Assembly: GCF_036226505.1 (NCBI RefSeq)
Contig: NZ_CP108484.1
Coordinates: forward strand, 3,038,001 to 3,102,000
Source of the DNA: Kitasatospora sp. NBC_01246
Lineage (GTDB): Bacteria; Actinomycetota; Actinomycetes; Streptomycetales; Streptomycetaceae
Direction of reading: 5' to 3'
Length of the DNA: 64,000 nucleotides
The translations under genes and the position numbers were made by a program. A model generated the notes under the pieces. That model searched no databases, was not told the origin of the DNA, and saw only the letters and a program-made list of their open reading frames with translations. This document shows positions 32,265-41,498 of the stretch, one piece after another (positions within the stretch are counted from its first letter, which is position 1; each line of letters opens with the position of its first letter).

Positions 32265-32927
32265 TCAGGAGGTCAGCGAGGCCTTGCGGGTGGAGATGAC
32301 GAGGTCGACCAGACCGTACTCGACGGCCTCCTCGGCCGTGAGGATCTTGTCGCGCTCGATGTCGTCGCGGACCTGCTCCACCGACTTGTTGGAGTGCTTG
32401 GAGAGCATCTCCTCCAGCTGCTCGCGCATCCGGAAGATCTCGCGGGCCTGGATCTCCAGGTCCGAGACCTGGCCGCGGCCGGTCTCGGTGTACGGCTGGT
32501 GGATCAGGATGCGGGCGTTCGGCAGCGCCATCCGCTTGCCGGGGGTGCCGGCCGCGAGCAGCACGGCGGCGGCGGAGGCGGCCTGGCCCATGCAGACGGT
32601 GGTGATGTCCGGCTTCACGTACTGCATGGTGTCGTAGATGGCCGTCAGCGCCGTGAACGAGCCGCCGGGCGAGTTGATGTACATCTGGATCTCGCGGTCC
32701 GGGTCCATCGACTCCAGGCAGAGCAGCTGAGCCATGATGTCGTTCGCGGAGACGTCGTCGACCTGCGAGCCGAGGAAGATGATGCGCTCCTCGAACAGCT
32801 TGGCGTACGGGTCGTACTCACGGATGCCCTGCGAGGTGCGCTCGACGAAGCGCGGGACGATGTAGCGGCCCTCGGCGCGCATGTCCTCGACGCGTGCCTT
32901 GGCGCTGGACAGGCTGGGGATGTTCAT
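32265..32927 (-). CDS. clpP2: ATP-dependent Clp protease proteolytic subunit ClpP2
   Basis: Serine peptidase subunit. 220 residues with catalytic Ser118 ([10 protein letters not shown]) and His143 (LIHQPY), and the N-terminal extension [23 protein letters not shown] typical of actinobacterial ClpP2. Second gene of the clpP1-clpP2 operon, 58 nt after clpP1. In actinobacteria the active protease is a mixed ClpP1-ClpP2 double ring. Confidence 0.95.
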   Translation of the reverse strand: MNIPSLSSAKARVEDMRAEGRYIVPRFVERTSQGIREYDPYAKLFEERIIFLGSQVDDVSANDIMAQLLCLESMDPDREIQMYINSPGGSFTALTAIYDTMQYVKPDITTVCMGQAASAAAVLLAAGTPGKRMALPNARILIHQPYTETGRGQVSDLEIQAREIFRMREQLEEMLSKHSNKSVEQVRDDIERDKILTAEEAVEYGLVDLVISTRKASLTS

Positions 32928-32985
32928 GGGGGTTCTAGTCCTCCGGAGCGTTGTGGCTGTGGTCTCGTGGGAGCCGGGCCGAGGC

Positions 32986-33624
32986 TCAGGCGCCCGTGCC
33001 GCCGCCGCCGGGGACGTCCGCGGCGCTGTGCATGATCGCGTCGATCAGGCCGTACTCCAGGGCCTCCTCGGGCGTGAACCAGCGGTCGCGGTCGGAGTCC
33101 GCGGTGATCTGCTCGAAGGACTGGCCGCTGTGGAAGGCGATCAGCTCGGACATCCGCTTCTTGGTGCGGAGCAGCTGCTCCGCCTGGATGCGGATGTCCG
33201 TGGCCGAGCCGCCGAGACCGGCGGACGGCTGGTGCATCAGGATGTTGGCGTTCGGCAGCGAGAAGCGCTTGCCCTTGGCGCCGGCGGTCAGCAGGAACTG
33301 GCCCATCGAGGCGGCCATGCCCATCGCGATGGTGACGACGTCGTTCTTGATGTACTGCATGGTGTCGTAGATCGCCATGCCGGCCGAGATCGAGCCGCCC
33401 GGGGAGTTGATGTAGAGGAAGATGTCCTTGTCCGGGTCCGCGGCCAGCAGGAGCAGCTGGGCGGTGATCTTGTTGGCGATGTCGTCGTCGACCTGCTGGC
33501 CGAGGAAGATGATCCGCTCGTTGAGCAGCCGGTTGTAGACCTGGTCGCCCAGGCCGCCGAGCACGTCACCAGAGGCGGCGTGCGGCGCCATCGGGCCAGG
33601 CATCTGCATCTGCGGGAACGTCAC
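32986..33624 (-). CDS. clpP1: ATP-dependent Clp protease proteolytic subunit ClpP1
   Basis: 212 residues with catalytic Ser106 ([10 protein letters not shown]) and His131 (LMHQPSAG). GTG start with AGGTGG upstream; ATG codons at 6 and 8 are possible later starts. Expression is likely activated by ClgR: a GTTCGC-N5-GCG site lies 140 bp upstream. In Streptomyces clpP1 loss blocks differentiation. Confidence 0.95.
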   Translation of the reverse strand: MTFPQMQMPGPMAPHAASGDVLGGLGDQVYNRLLNERIIFLGQQVDDDIANKITAQLLLLAADPDKDIFLYINSPGGSISAGMAIYDTMQYIKNDVVTIAMGMAASMGQFLLTAGAKGKRFSLPNANILMHQPSAGLGGSATDIRIQAEQLLRTKKRMSELIAFHSGQSFEQITADSDRDRWFTPEEALEYGLIDAIMHSAADVPGGGGTGA

Positions 33625-33648
33625 TTAGCCACCTGCTCAGTCGATTTG

Positions 33649-33669
33649 GAGGGCCGTGCCACGGCCCTC
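33649..33669 (-). promoter_or_regulatory. hairpin in the clpP1 leader
   Basis: GAGGGCCGTG-C-CACGGCCCTC, a nearly perfect palindrome 25 nt before the clpP1 start. It could be an RNA hairpin stabilising the leader or a protein site; role unknown. Confidence 0.4.
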
Positions 33670-33720
33670 ACGGTGTCGCACAGCTTCCGGGTATCACGGT
33701 GTGATTGTTGCTGTCCAAGG

Positions 33721-33726
33721 ACCCTA
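33721..33726 (-). promoter_or_regulatory. candidate clpP1 -10 box
   Basis: TAGGGT on the minus strand, placing transcription start near 33714 and the ClgR site near -57. No convincing -35, as expected for an activator-dependent promoter. Confidence 0.35.
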
Positions 33727-33764
33727 ACGCGCAGGCCGGGCCGCAGAATCCCTCACGCCGAACT

Positions 33765-33778
33765 GTTCGCTGTGAGCG
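33765..33778 (-). promoter_or_regulatory. ClgR-binding site upstream of clpP1
   Basis: GTTCGC-TGTGA-GCG matches exactly the ClgR operator reported for Streptomyces clp and lon genes (GTTCGC-N5-GCG), in the expected position upstream of clpP1. Confidence 0.6.
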
Positions 33779-33850
33779 CAGGGTTCACGGCGCGGCCGGG
33801 GCGTCCGGCCGCCGCGCCCGGCGGGGAACGCGGTCGGCCGGGGAACGCGA

Positions 33851-33884
33851 CGGGCCCGGACGCCGCGTACGGCGTCCGGGCCCG
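33851..33884 (-). terminator. tig terminator
   Basis: Perfect 14-bp stem CGGGCCCGGACGCC and complement, 6-nt loop, 26 nt past the trigger factor stop. Confidence 0.8.
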
Positions 33885-33910
33885 CTACTGCGTCAGTCGG
33901 ACCGGGGCGG

Positions 33911-35314
33911 TCAGGCCTCGGTCTTCTCCTCGGCGTCGGCCTCGGCGGCCGGCGCCTCGGCGGCGACGGTCTCGGCCGACTCGTCGGTCTCGTCGTCGTC
34001 GAAGTTGATCTCGTTGCCCTCGGTGTCGACCACCTTGGCGGCCTCGACCACGGTGGCCAGCGCCTTGCCGCGGGCGACCTCGCCGACCAGCAGCGGCACC
34101 TGGCCACCCTGGACGACCTGCTGCGCGAACTGGTCCGGGGTCAGGCCCGAGCCGGCGGCGCGGCGGATGAGGTGCTCGGTGAGCTCCTGCTGGTCGACGC
34201 CCAGCTCCTCGTCGGCGACGATCTGGTCCAGGACGAACTGGGTCTTGATGCCCTTCTTCGCCTGCTCCTCGGTCTCCGCGAGGAACTCCTCCTCGGTCTT
34301 GCCCTGGGTCTCCAGGTAGGTCGCGAGGTTGAGGCCCATCGGCTCCAGCTGGTGGTGCTCCAGGTTGTGCTTGCGGGTCTCGATCTCGTCCTTGAGGAGC
34401 TTCTCCGGGAACTCGATCTCGACCAGCGCCAGCAGCGCGTCGAGCACCTTCTCCTGGGCCTGGGTGGCCTGGTCGTACTCCTTCATGCGCTCCAGGCGCT
34501 TGCGGGAGTCGCCGCGCAGCTCCTCCAGCGAGTCGAACTCGCTGGCCAGCTGGGCGAACTCGTCGTCCAGCTCGGGGAGCTCCTTCTCCTGGACGGCGGT
34601 GACGGTGACGGTGACCTCGGAGGTCTTGCCCGCCTGGGTGCCGCCCTTGAGCTCGGTGGAGAAGGTGGCGGTGCCACCGGCCTCCAGGCCGACGACGGCG
34701 TCGTCGATGCCGTCGATCAGACGGCCGGAGCCGATCTCGTAGCTGACGGCCTTGGCGATGCCGTCCTCCGGCACCTCGCCGTCGACCTTGGCCTCCAGGT
34801 CGACGACCACGATGTCGCCGGCGGCCGCGGCGCGCTCGACGTCCTTGACCGAGGAGAAGCGCTCGCGCAGCTGCTCCAGCGACTTGTCGACGTCCTCGTC
34901 GGTGACCACGATCGGGTCGACGGTGACCTCGATGGTCGAGAAGTCCGGAAGGGTGATCTCGGGACGAATGTCGACCTCGGCGGTGAACTTCAGGTCACCG
35001 CCGTCGGCGATCGTCTCGACACCCTCGATGTTGGTGATGTCGGGCTGGCCGAGGACCTCGATCTTGCCCTCGTCGACGGCCTGCGTGTAGAAGCGCGGGA
35101 GGGCGTCGTTGACGGCCTCCTCCAGCACGGCGCCACGACCGAAACGCTGGTCGATGACACGGTTCGGGATCTTGCCCTTGCGGAAGCCCGGGACCGAGAC
35201 CTGCTGGTTGATCTTCTTGTACGCCGCGTCGAGGCTGGGCTTGAGCTCCTCGAAGGGCACCTCGACGGTGAGTCGAACCCGGGTCGGGTTCAGAGTCTCG
35301 ACGGCGCTCTTCAC
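33911..35314 (-). CDS. tig: trigger factor (peptidyl-prolyl isomerase chaperone)
   Basis: Ribosome-bound chaperone. 467 residues: N-terminal ribosome-binding domain with the signature [19 protein letters not shown] near residue 45, PPIase domain ([15 protein letters not shown] ... about 155-240), helical C-terminal domain, and an acidic tail rich in Asp/Glu/Ala ([16 protein letters not shown]) usual in actinobacteria. GTG start ([15 protein letters not shown]) with AGGAGA 8 nt upstream. Located upstream of clpP1-clpP2-clpX, the classic folding/proteolysis group. Confidence 0.96.
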   Translation of the reverse strand: MKSAVETLNPTRVRLTVEVPFEELKPSLDAAYKKINQQVSVPGFRKGKIPNRVIDQRFGRGAVLEEAVNDALPRFYTQAVDEGKIEVLGQPDITNIEGVETIADGGDLKFTAEVDIRPEITLPDFSTIEVTVDPIVVTDEDVDKSLEQLRERFSSVKDVERAAAAGDIVVVDLEAKVDGEVPEDGIAKAVSYEIGSGRLIDGIDDAVVGLEAGGTATFSTELKGGTQAGKTSEVTVTVTAVQEKELPELDDEFAQLASEFDSLEELRGDSRKRLERMKEYDQATQAQEKVLDALLALVEIEFPEKLLKDEIETRKHNLEHHQLEPMGLNLATYLETQGKTEEEFLAETEEQAKKGIKTQFVLDQIVADEELGVDQQELTEHLIRRAAGSGLTPDQFAQQVVQGGQVPLLVGEVARGKALATVVEAAKVVDTEGNEINFDDDETDESAETVAAEAPAAEADAEEKTEA

Positions 35315-35569
35315 GGTTTGGTCTCCTATGGGCTTGCGGTCAGGTTGCCTCCGCCCTCCCCATCGACGCCGGCCTGGGCCGGTGCGGGCGGGTCGGGCGA
35401 GACGGGCGATGGGCGGTTGGAGCTGCATCTCCCGTGGGGGGTGGACGGTGAGCGTGACTCCTCGCCCTCGTGCGGTTGACCTGGGTTGACGCCACAGGGA
35501 CTACCGCCAGCGCCCCATCCTACCGGTACCACGAAAGGCGGACGCCAGGACGTCGCCGCCGGGGGTCGC

Positions 35570-37039
35570 TCAGCCCTTCCCGACGGGCTCCGCGACGGAT
35601 TCGGCCGCCCCCTCGCCGGTACCCCCGGCCGGTACCGCGCGCATGGTGGCGGCGGCGTCGGAATCCCGTACCAGCAAGGAGATCGCGGCCGCCGCCAGCG
35701 CCAGGCCGGCGGCGGTGAGGAAGGCCGCCCGGTAGGCGGCGAGGTTCGCCACGGGCGTACCCGAGGCGTTCACGGTGACGGCCCCCACGGCCGTCAGCAC
35801 GGTGCCGAGCACCGCGACCCCGAGCGCGGAGCCGAGCTGGCGCTGCGCGTTGTAGAGGGTGGAGGCGGCCCCGGTGTCGCGGGCGCCGATCGTGGCGAAG
35901 GCGGCGGTCTGCGAGGGCATGAAGACGTGCGACATCGCGTACCCGGTGACGAACATCAGGGCGCGGACCGCCCAGAGGTTGCTGTCCGGCCCGATCGTGG
36001 CCATCAGGGCCAGGCAGCAGGCCACCACGGCGGAGCCGGTGGCCAGGATCCGGCGCGGGCCGATCCTCGGGTACAGGCGGCTCGCGATCTGGGAGGCGAG
36101 CATCACCCCGAGCGCCTCGGGGAAGACCATCAGACCGCTGTGCAGGGCGTCCATGCCGAGCGCGTCCTGCATCAGCAGCGGGAAGAGGTAGAGCATGCCG
36201 AGGAAGGCGGCGCCGGAGAAGAGCGAGAGCAGGTTGGTGGTGCGGAAGATGCGGTCCCGGAAGAGCCGCAGGTCGAGCATCGGCTCGGGCAGGCGCAGCT
36301 CGACCACGACCAGGGCCGCCAGCGCGCAGCCGCCGGCGAGCGCGGAGGCCACGATCCGCGCGCTCCCCCAGCCCTGCGACGCGCCCTCGGAGAGCGCGTA
36401 CATCGCGGCGCCGAAGCCGACGGCGGAGAGCAGGAAGCCGGCCGCGTCGAAGCGCCCGGCCCGCTCGGCGCGGTAGTCCGGCAGCGCGAGCAGCCCGAAG
36501 ACCAGGGCGGCGAGGCCGACCGGCACGTTGACGATGAAGACCCAGTGCCAGGACCAGCCGTCCACCAGCCAGCCGCCGAGCACCGGCCCGGCGGCCGGCG
36601 CCACGGCGGTGGGCAGCATCAGGATGCGGGTCGCCCGCATCCGCTCCTCCTGCGGGAAGGCCCGGAAGAGCATGGTCATCCCGACCGGGGTGAGCAGGCC
36701 GCCGGCCGCGCCCTGGAGGATCCGGTAGAGGGTGAGCGAGGTCATCGAGCCGGCCGCGCCGCAGAGCAGCGACGCGACGGTGAACAGGGCGAGCGAGGCG
36801 AGGAAGACCCGCCGGGTGCCGAAGCGGTCCCCCAGCCAGCCGGAGAGCGGGACGAAGACGGCCAGGCTGACCAGGTAGCCGACGTTGATCACGCCGACCC
36901 CGGCCGGATCGGTGCCGAACTCCCGGCCGATCGCCGGCAGGGCGACGTTGACGATCGTGGTGTCCATGATCGACATGAAGAGCGAGGCGACGAAGACGAC
37001 TCCGACCGCGATCTTGGGGTTCATCCTCATCGGGCTCAT
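35570..37039 (-). CDS. DHA2-family MFS drug exporter (14 helices)
   Basis: 489 residues with about 14 membrane helices; motif A as GDRFGTRRVFLASL, the N-terminal motif IMDTTIVNVALPAIGREFG, and WSWHWVFIVNVPVG, hallmarks of the EmrB/QacA (DHA2) group of proton-driven multidrug exporters. Substrate unknown. ATG 37039 (MSPMRMNPK) is chosen since GGAG is 5 nt upstream; 37024 is possible. No regulator gene sits next to it, though exporters of this type are often paired with one. Confidence 0.88.
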   Translation of the reverse strand: MSPMRMNPKIAVGVVFVASLFMSIMDTTIVNVALPAIGREFGTDPAGVGVINVGYLVSLAVFVPLSGWLGDRFGTRRVFLASLALFTVASLLCGAAGSMTSLTLYRILQGAAGGLLTPVGMTMLFRAFPQEERMRATRILMLPTAVAPAAGPVLGGWLVDGWSWHWVFIVNVPVGLAALVFGLLALPDYRAERAGRFDAAGFLLSAVGFGAAMYALSEGASQGWGSARIVASALAGGCALAALVVVELRLPEPMLDLRLFRDRIFRTTNLLSLFSGAAFLGMLYLFPLLMQDALGMDALHSGLMVFPEALGVMLASQIASRLYPRIGPRRILATGSAVVACCLALMATIGPDSNLWAVRALMFVTGYAMSHVFMPSQTAAFATIGARDTGAASTLYNAQRQLGSALGVAVLGTVLTAVGAVTVNASGTPVANLAAYRAAFLTAAGLALAAAAISLLVRDSDAAATMRAVPAGGTGEGAAESVAEPVGKG

Positions 37040-37202
37040 CCGGGCTCCAGCATTTGGTGAAAGGTCAACCATTCACCATGCCGGACCGGGCCGAAAAGGA
37101 CAACAGGCCCGATCTTCCGCGCCCACGGGCCGGCGACCGGACCCCTCGGGACCCCCGGAGACGCCAACAGGGCCCCGCCGAGGACGAGACCCTGCCGCAC
37201 TG

Positions 37203-37276
37203 TCGGGGTGACCGGATTCGAACCGACGGCCTTCCGCTCCCAAAGCGGACGCGCTACCAAACTGCGCCACACCCCG
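37203..37276 (-). tRNA. tRNA-Pro (anticodon TGG)
   Basis: Minus strand folds as a cloverleaf: acceptor CGGGGTG/CACCCCG, D arm GCGCAGTTTGGTAGCGC, anticodon loop TTTGGGA with anticodon TGG, T loop GGTTCGAATCC, discriminator A. CCA is not encoded. Confidence 0.95.
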
Positions 37277-37419
37277 TGGTGCCGAGAGGAAGCGTACACG
37301 CCGGGCCCCGCCCGGTCGGCGACATATCCGGGGCCCCGGAACGAATGTGGTGTGCGCTCGGGCGACCGGACCAGGTACGCTGTTCCCGACCTTCCGTCCG
37401 GCGACGGCCGGAGGATCGC

Positions 37420-37490
37420 GCGGGTGTAGCTCAATGGTAGAGCCCTAGTCTTCCAAACTAGTCACGCGAGTTCGATTCTCGTCACCCGCT
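37420..37490 (+). tRNA. tRNA-Gly (anticodon TCC)
   Basis: Acceptor GCGGGTG/CACCCGC, D arm TAGCTCAATGGTAGAGC, anticodon loop TTCCAAA with anticodon TCC, T loop AGTTCGATTCT, discriminator T. CCA not encoded. A -10-like TACGCT lies at 37376-37381. Confidence 0.95.
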
Positions 37491-37499
37491 CCGACCGCC

Positions 37500-37535
37500 C
37501 GGCCCCGGAACGACATCACCGTCGTTCCGGGGCCG
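37500..37535. terminator. tRNA-Gly terminator
   Basis: 15-bp stem (CGGCCCCGGAACGAC and complement), loop atcacc, 10 nt after the tRNA, followed by TCGCGTTT. Confidence 0.8.
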
Positions 37536-37602
37536 TCGCGTTTCCCGGCCTCCCGTCAGCACCCGGGGCCGCCCGGCGGCACCGGGGCCGCCCGGCGGTC
37601 CG

Positions 37603-38154
37603 TCAGAGGCCGAGCCGTCCGGCGCGGGCCGCCGCCCGGTCGAGCAGCTGGTGGACGTCGGCCTGCCGGGTGGTGGGCCGGTCGTTGTACTCGTCCGGGG
37701 AGGCCGCGGGCCGGCCGGTGGCGTGCAGCACCTCCATCAGCTGCGTCCGGGCGGTGCGGACGGTGTCCGGGGTCCCGTAGCCGTGGGCGAGGACGGCGGC
37801 CTGGGCGCCGAGCAGGCAGACCCGGCCGGCGCCGTCCCACATCGCGCCCTGCAGCCAGCCGGCCGCGCCGATGTAGCGGGAGGCCAGCCGCAGGTGCTCG
37901 GCGGCGCTCACCGGCACCGGACGGGGCGGCCGGCGCAGCGCGCGGTCCAGCAGCGTGGCCCGGGGCGAGGGGTGGCCGGCGTGCCACGGCTGCACGGTCG
38001 AGCCGAGCGGGCAGACGTACGGCGGCCGGAGGTAGGGCGCCGGAGTGCGCGCCGGAGCGGGCAGCGTGGCGAGGTACGCCTCGATCTCGGCGACCAGGCC
38101 GGTGCCGTCCGGGGTGAGCAGCGGCGGAGCGGGCGTCAGGTCGGTGCGGGGCAT
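37603..38154 (-). CDS. DUF6197-like protein
   Basis: 183 residues, cytosolic, role unknown. The segment HLRLASRYIGAAGWLQGAMWDGAGRVCLLGAQAAV and the end DEYNDRPTTRQADVHQLLDRAA match my memory of DUF6197 proteins of streptomycetes (AxxYI...GWxQG...G.VCLLGA; WND.P.RT..EV...LD.A). ATG start with GGAG 7 nt upstream. The family name is recalled, not searched. Confidence 0.65.
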   Translation of the reverse strand: MPRTDLTPAPPLLTPDGTGLVAEIEAYLATLPAPARTPAPYLRPPYVCPLGSTVQPWHAGHPSPRATLLDRALRRPPRPVPVSAAEHLRLASRYIGAAGWLQGAMWDGAGRVCLLGAQAAVLAHGYGTPDTVRTARTQLMEVLHATGRPAASPDEYNDRPTTRQADVHQLLDRAAARAGRLGL

Positions 38155-38301
38155 GCGGTTCTCCAGGCGGTGGCCTACGGTTGCCGCTACCCAAAATGGT
38201 GCATAAGGGACATTTCTGCGACCGGAGAGCCGGGCTCACGCCGACGGGCGGCGGTCCGCTTCGGTTTCCCGGCAGGGCTCCGGGCCGATAGCCTCGGCGG
38301 C

Positions 38302-38329
38302 GTTCGAAAGTAGTTCGAGAGCAGTTCGA
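38302..38329. repeat. three GTTCGA repeats at exact 11-bp period
   Basis: GTTCGA begins at 38302, 38313 and 38324, one face of the helix, about 40-60 bp before the next gene start. Candidate operator array for the DUF6348-like gene. Confidence 0.4.
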
Positions 38330-38363
38330 GAACGCTGCGAACCCGAGGGTGGAGGAGTGTCCG

Positions 38364-39155
38364 GTGCGTCCCCAGGACCGACTGGCCGTCATACAGCGCT
38401 CTGTGGTCCGGGAAATGGCACGCTTCGGGCAGGAATTCACCGTCGACGGCGAGGTGGTGCGCGGTCCGGGCACCACCGCGGTGGCCGTCCGGGAGCACCC
38501 CGGCATCGACGGCGCCGGCCACGTCGACCTGGGCTTCGTGCTGCGGCTGGGCCGGGCGGACGCGCCGGTGGTCTGGGACTGCTCGGCCGGCCTCGGCAAG
38601 ACCGAGGAGGAGAAGCTCGACAACGCGGTGCGGATGTGGGCGACCACCACCGCGGCGGCGCTGGTCGAACTGCGGGAACGCCGCGGCGAGTACGCCGACC
38701 ACGCCGATCACGCGGAACTGCCCGGCTGGCACGCCGTACAGGGGCCGGCGGCGGTGTTCGGCTTCGGCAACGAACGGCTGGCCGGCTGGCTGGCGGAGCA
38801 CCGGGTGCTGCCCGCCCTGGCGCCCGCGCTGCTGCCGGACCTGGCCGGGCGGCAGTTGAACGGGGTGAAGCTCTTCCTCGGCGGCAAGTCGGGGGACGAC
38901 GTCGCCGAGGTCCGGGTCAACGGCGAGGTGTCGGAGGCCGCGTCGGCGGCGCTGCGCGCGCTGGACTGGCCGCGCGGCGAACGGCTCTGCTGGGCACGGC
39001 TGTTCGTGCTGCTGACGGCCCCGGACACGGCGGTGGTGACGACCGCGCCGACGGGCGTGGCGGCGCCCGTCACGGTTCGGCCGCGGACCCTGGCGGCGGC
39101 CCGGGCCCGCGGGCTGTTCGCCCGCTGGCGGCAGGCCAGACGGGCCGACCGGTGA
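38364..39155 (+). CDS. DUF6348-like protein
   Basis: 263 residues, cytosolic, function unknown. The segments VVWDCSAGLGKTEEEKLDNAVRMWATTT (in part), GWHAVQGPAAVFGFG and NGVKLFLGGKSGDDVAEVRVNGE look like DUF6348 as I remember it; family assignment not searched. GTG start (VRPQDRLAVIQ) with GGAGGAG 6-7 nt upstream; an in-frame GTG five codons earlier lacks that spacing. Confidence 0.7.
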   Translation: MRPQDRLAVIQRSVVREMARFGQEFTVDGEVVRGPGTTAVAVREHPGIDGAGHVDLGFVLRLGRADAPVVWDCSAGLGKTEEEKLDNAVRMWATTTAAALVELRERRGEYADHADHAELPGWHAVQGPAAVFGFGNERLAGWLAEHRVLPALAPALLPDLAGRQLNGVKLFLGGKSGDDVAEVRVNGEVSEAASAALRALDWPRGERLCWARLFVLLTAPDTAVVTTAPTGVAAPVTVRPRTLAAARARGLFARWRQARRADR

Positions 39156-39217
39156 CCCGGACGGCCGGCCTCCTCCCCTACTGAACCCGCTCTCGGGGCC
39201 CCGACCGGGGCCGGGGG

Positions 39218-39412
39218 TCAGCTGGCGATGTTGGAGATGCTCTTGGCGATCTGGCTCAGGAAGTCCTGGATCGGCTTGGCGGCCGTGCTCTGGTTGAGCA
39301 TGAAGCCGAACAGGGCGGCCAGGATCGCGTGCCCGACCTTCAGTTGCTTGTTGCGGATGAAGATGAAGCAGATGACGCCGAACAGGACCAGTGCGGAGAC
39401 GGAGAGTGCCAC
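39218..39412 (-). CDS. small membrane protein
   Basis: 64 residues: one strong membrane helix (LSVSALVLFGVICFIFIR), basic RNKQLK, then KVGHAILAALFGFMLNQSTAAKPIQDFLSQ. Small proteins of the form helix-RxxxLKxxHAxxxxLFGFxL occur in streptomycetes near conjugation or mobile functions, but nothing mobile is next to it here. GTG start with AGGAAG 9 nt upstream. Function unknown. Confidence 0.6.
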   Translation of the reverse strand: MALSVSALVLFGVICFIFIRNKQLKVGHAILAALFGFMLNQSTAAKPIQDFLSQIAKSISNIAS

Positions 39413-39905
39413 CCGGACTCACTTCCTCGTTTCATAGCGGGGCGCCATCGGCTGACCCCTGCGAAGCCGGACCCCGGCCTGTCCGACGGTCCCGAGGCGG
39501 AACGGCAGTTCGTCCGACGTGTCGCGGCCGGAAGGAGAGTCCGGTACGGCCGGACGGTGTCCGTCGTGCCGCATGTGGCGCCCCCATCCCCCGAATCCTG
39601 ACCATCCCGCCCGGACTCAGTGTGGTCGACCGTGCCGATTGCGTAAAGGTCTGACTGTCAGCCGAACGCCGATATCCTGCGATGCGAGACGAGTTTCCGC
39701 CGACCGAGACGATAGCGGAGCCGTTCTGACGAATCGTCGGTGGGGCGCCGCTGAGCGGCCGGGAAACGGTCGGCGGGCCGGACCGGAACGGGCTGGTCCG
39801 CTCCGGTGACGGCGGGTCGGAAATGGCCGAAGATCAGCTCCCAGGCTTGACAGCAGCTGCCCGCGGCATGTGCCCGGGAACCGCCCGCCCGCCCGTCGGG
39901 GGGAA
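39413..39905. other. gene-free region with a candidate structured transcript
   Basis: No protein gene seen. On the plus strand TATCCT (39673-39678) could be a -10. Downstream, CCGCCGAC (39697-39704) can pair with GTCGGTGG (39736-39743), enclosing GACGAT/ATCGTC, so a structured RNA starting near 39685 is possible. No downstream gene on this strand would use it as a leader. Confidence 0.3.
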
Positions 39906-39934
39906 CCGGCCCGGTCAGGGCCTCCCCGGGCCGG
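39906..39934 (-). terminator. terminator of the SpoIIE-type phosphatase gene
   Basis: 9-bp stem CCGGCCCGG / CCGGGCCGG (a second right arm at 39931-39939 is equivalent), 21 nt past the stop codon. Confidence 0.55.
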
Positions 39935-39954
39935 GCCGGCGGGGACGCGCGCGG

Positions 39955-41184
39955 TCAGTCGCGCCAGAGCAGCAGGACGGCGCGGTCGTCATTGATGTCC
40001 CGGGCGACCGTCTCGATCAGCCGGGCGGCAGCGCCCGCGCCGGCGCCGGGACCGCCGCCGGGGACCAGCCGGTCGGCCTCGCCCATCAGCCGGTCCATCC
40101 CGTCCGAGAGGTCCCGGCCGGGCGCCTCGACCATGCCGTCGGTGCAGAGCATCAGGACGTCGCCGCGGTTGAGCCGGCCCCGCACGCCCTCGAACTTGGC
40201 ACCGTCGTAGATGCCGAGCAGCGGACCCTCGGTGGTCTCCTTGATCTCCCAGCGCCCGGCGCCCGCGAGCCGCTGCATCCCGGGCAGGTGGCCCGCCGAG
40301 AGGAGCTCGTACTCCCCCGTGTCCAGGTCGAGGACCAGGTGGACGGCGGTGGCGAAGCCCTCCTCCCAGGACTGGCGGAGCAGGTAGCCGTTGGCGGCGG
40401 GCAGGAAGTCGTGCGCGGGCAGCGAGCCGACCAGGCCGCCGAAGGCGCCGGAGAGCAGCAGGGCCCGCGAACCGGCGTCCATGCCCTTGCCCGAGACGTC
40501 CGCCAGGACCACCTCCAGCACCCGCTGGGCGGGGCCGGTCCGGGCGGCGACCACGAAGTCCCCGGAGAAGGACTGCCCGCCGGCCGGACGCAGCGCCATG
40601 TCGGCGTGCCAGCCGTCCGGCAGCTCCGGGACGCGGCTCTGCACCCGCAGCCGCTCGCGCAGGTCGAAGAGCATCGTGGAACCGCCCCACCAGGGGACGC
40701 CGACCCGGCTGCGGAACTGGGCCAGCAGCAGGCCGCCGACCCCGGCCGCGCCGACCACCAGGGCGGCGCCGGGGGTGACGCCGTAGGTGTAGGCGTCCGG
40801 ATCGGCGCTGGCGACCCGCTGGCCGGTGTGGATCACGGACTCGGCGGAGAGGCCGAGCGCGGCCAGCGCGTAGAGCACCACCAGGCTGCCGGGGCGCAGC
40901 AGCAGGGCGGCGGCCAGGATCGGCAGGACCAGAGAGGTGGGCGGGACCCAGGCGGGGATCCAGATGTTGAGCAGGATCAGCAGCGGGACGAGCAGGGCCA
41001 GCACGCAGAGCACCGGCCAGTCGGCGGCGCCGCCGCGGAAGTAGTCGACACCGGCGGTGCGCAGCCTTCGGCGGACCCGGCGGAGCTTCTTGCGCAACCG
41101 GGCCGTCACGGGGTCGGGCGCCGTGGCGGCGCCGGGCCTCGTCGCAGTCGTCTGGGGCGTTTCGCCCGGCGGTCTGCCAGCCAT
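39955..41184 (-). CDS. SpoIIE/PP2C-family serine phosphatase, membrane-bound
   Basis: 409 residues. A basic N-terminal segment is followed by membrane helices at about 68-125 and 135-180 (WPVLCVLALLVPLLILLNIW; LVLPILAAALLLRPGSLVVL), then a PP2C-type SpoIIE domain: GGQSFSGDFVV and VLADVSGKGMDAG carry the metal-binding aspartates and LMLCTDGMVEA the last one. Such enzymes dephosphorylate anti-anti-sigma factors; no anti-sigma genes are adjacent, so the target is unknown. ATG 41184 begins MAGRPPGETPQ; a TATGGT hexamer 8 nt before it suggests a very short or absent leader. Confidence 0.88.
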   Translation of the reverse strand: MAGRPPGETPQTTATRPGAATAPDPVTARLRKKLRRVRRRLRTAGVDYFRGGAADWPVLCVLALLVPLLILLNIWIPAWVPPTSLVLPILAAALLLRPGSLVVLYALAALGLSAESVIHTGQRVASADPDAYTYGVTPGAALVVGAAGVGGLLLAQFRSRVGVPWWGGSTMLFDLRERLRVQSRVPELPDGWHADMALRPAGGQSFSGDFVVAARTGPAQRVLEVVLADVSGKGMDAGSRALLLSGAFGGLVGSLPAHDFLPAANGYLLRQSWEEGFATAVHLVLDLDTGEYELLSAGHLPGMQRLAGAGRWEIKETTEGPLLGIYDGAKFEGVRGRLNRGDVLMLCTDGMVEAPGRDLSDGMDRLMGEADRLVPGGGPGAGAGAAARLIETVARDINDDRAVLLLWRD

Positions 41185-41442
41185 GGGGACCGACCATATC
41201 CACCGGTACGGGTCGGCGTCGACGGCCCGGGCGCGGGCGGCGCCGCCGTGGCGCGGGCGCGTCAGCGGGTTTCGGCCGATCGCGGCGGGCGTCGGCCGCT
41301 GCGTCAGGAGGCGTACGCCGGTTGGGCGTACGAACCGTGCGGGCCGCACCCGCGCGCCGGGCGCGGCGCCGTCGGCGCGCCGGACGGGCGGGGCGGGCGC
41401 TGTGGCCGATCACACAGGACGGCGCGCGGGCCCGCAGACGCG

Positions 41443-41476
41443 CCGGCCGGCCGCGCTGGGGAGCGCGGCCGGCCGG
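41443..41476 (-). terminator. rpiB terminator
   Basis: Perfect 15-bp stem CCGGCCGGCCGCGCT and complement with loop GGGG, 23 nt after the stop codon. Confidence 0.8.
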
Positions 41477-41498
41477 TGGAGGTGGTCGACGGGGTGGA

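Noticed and set aside
38324..38342. LexA box
   Set aside because: Sequence has GTTC-GA-GAAC and GAAC-GCTGC-GAAC but not the GAAC-N4-GTTC arrangement needed.
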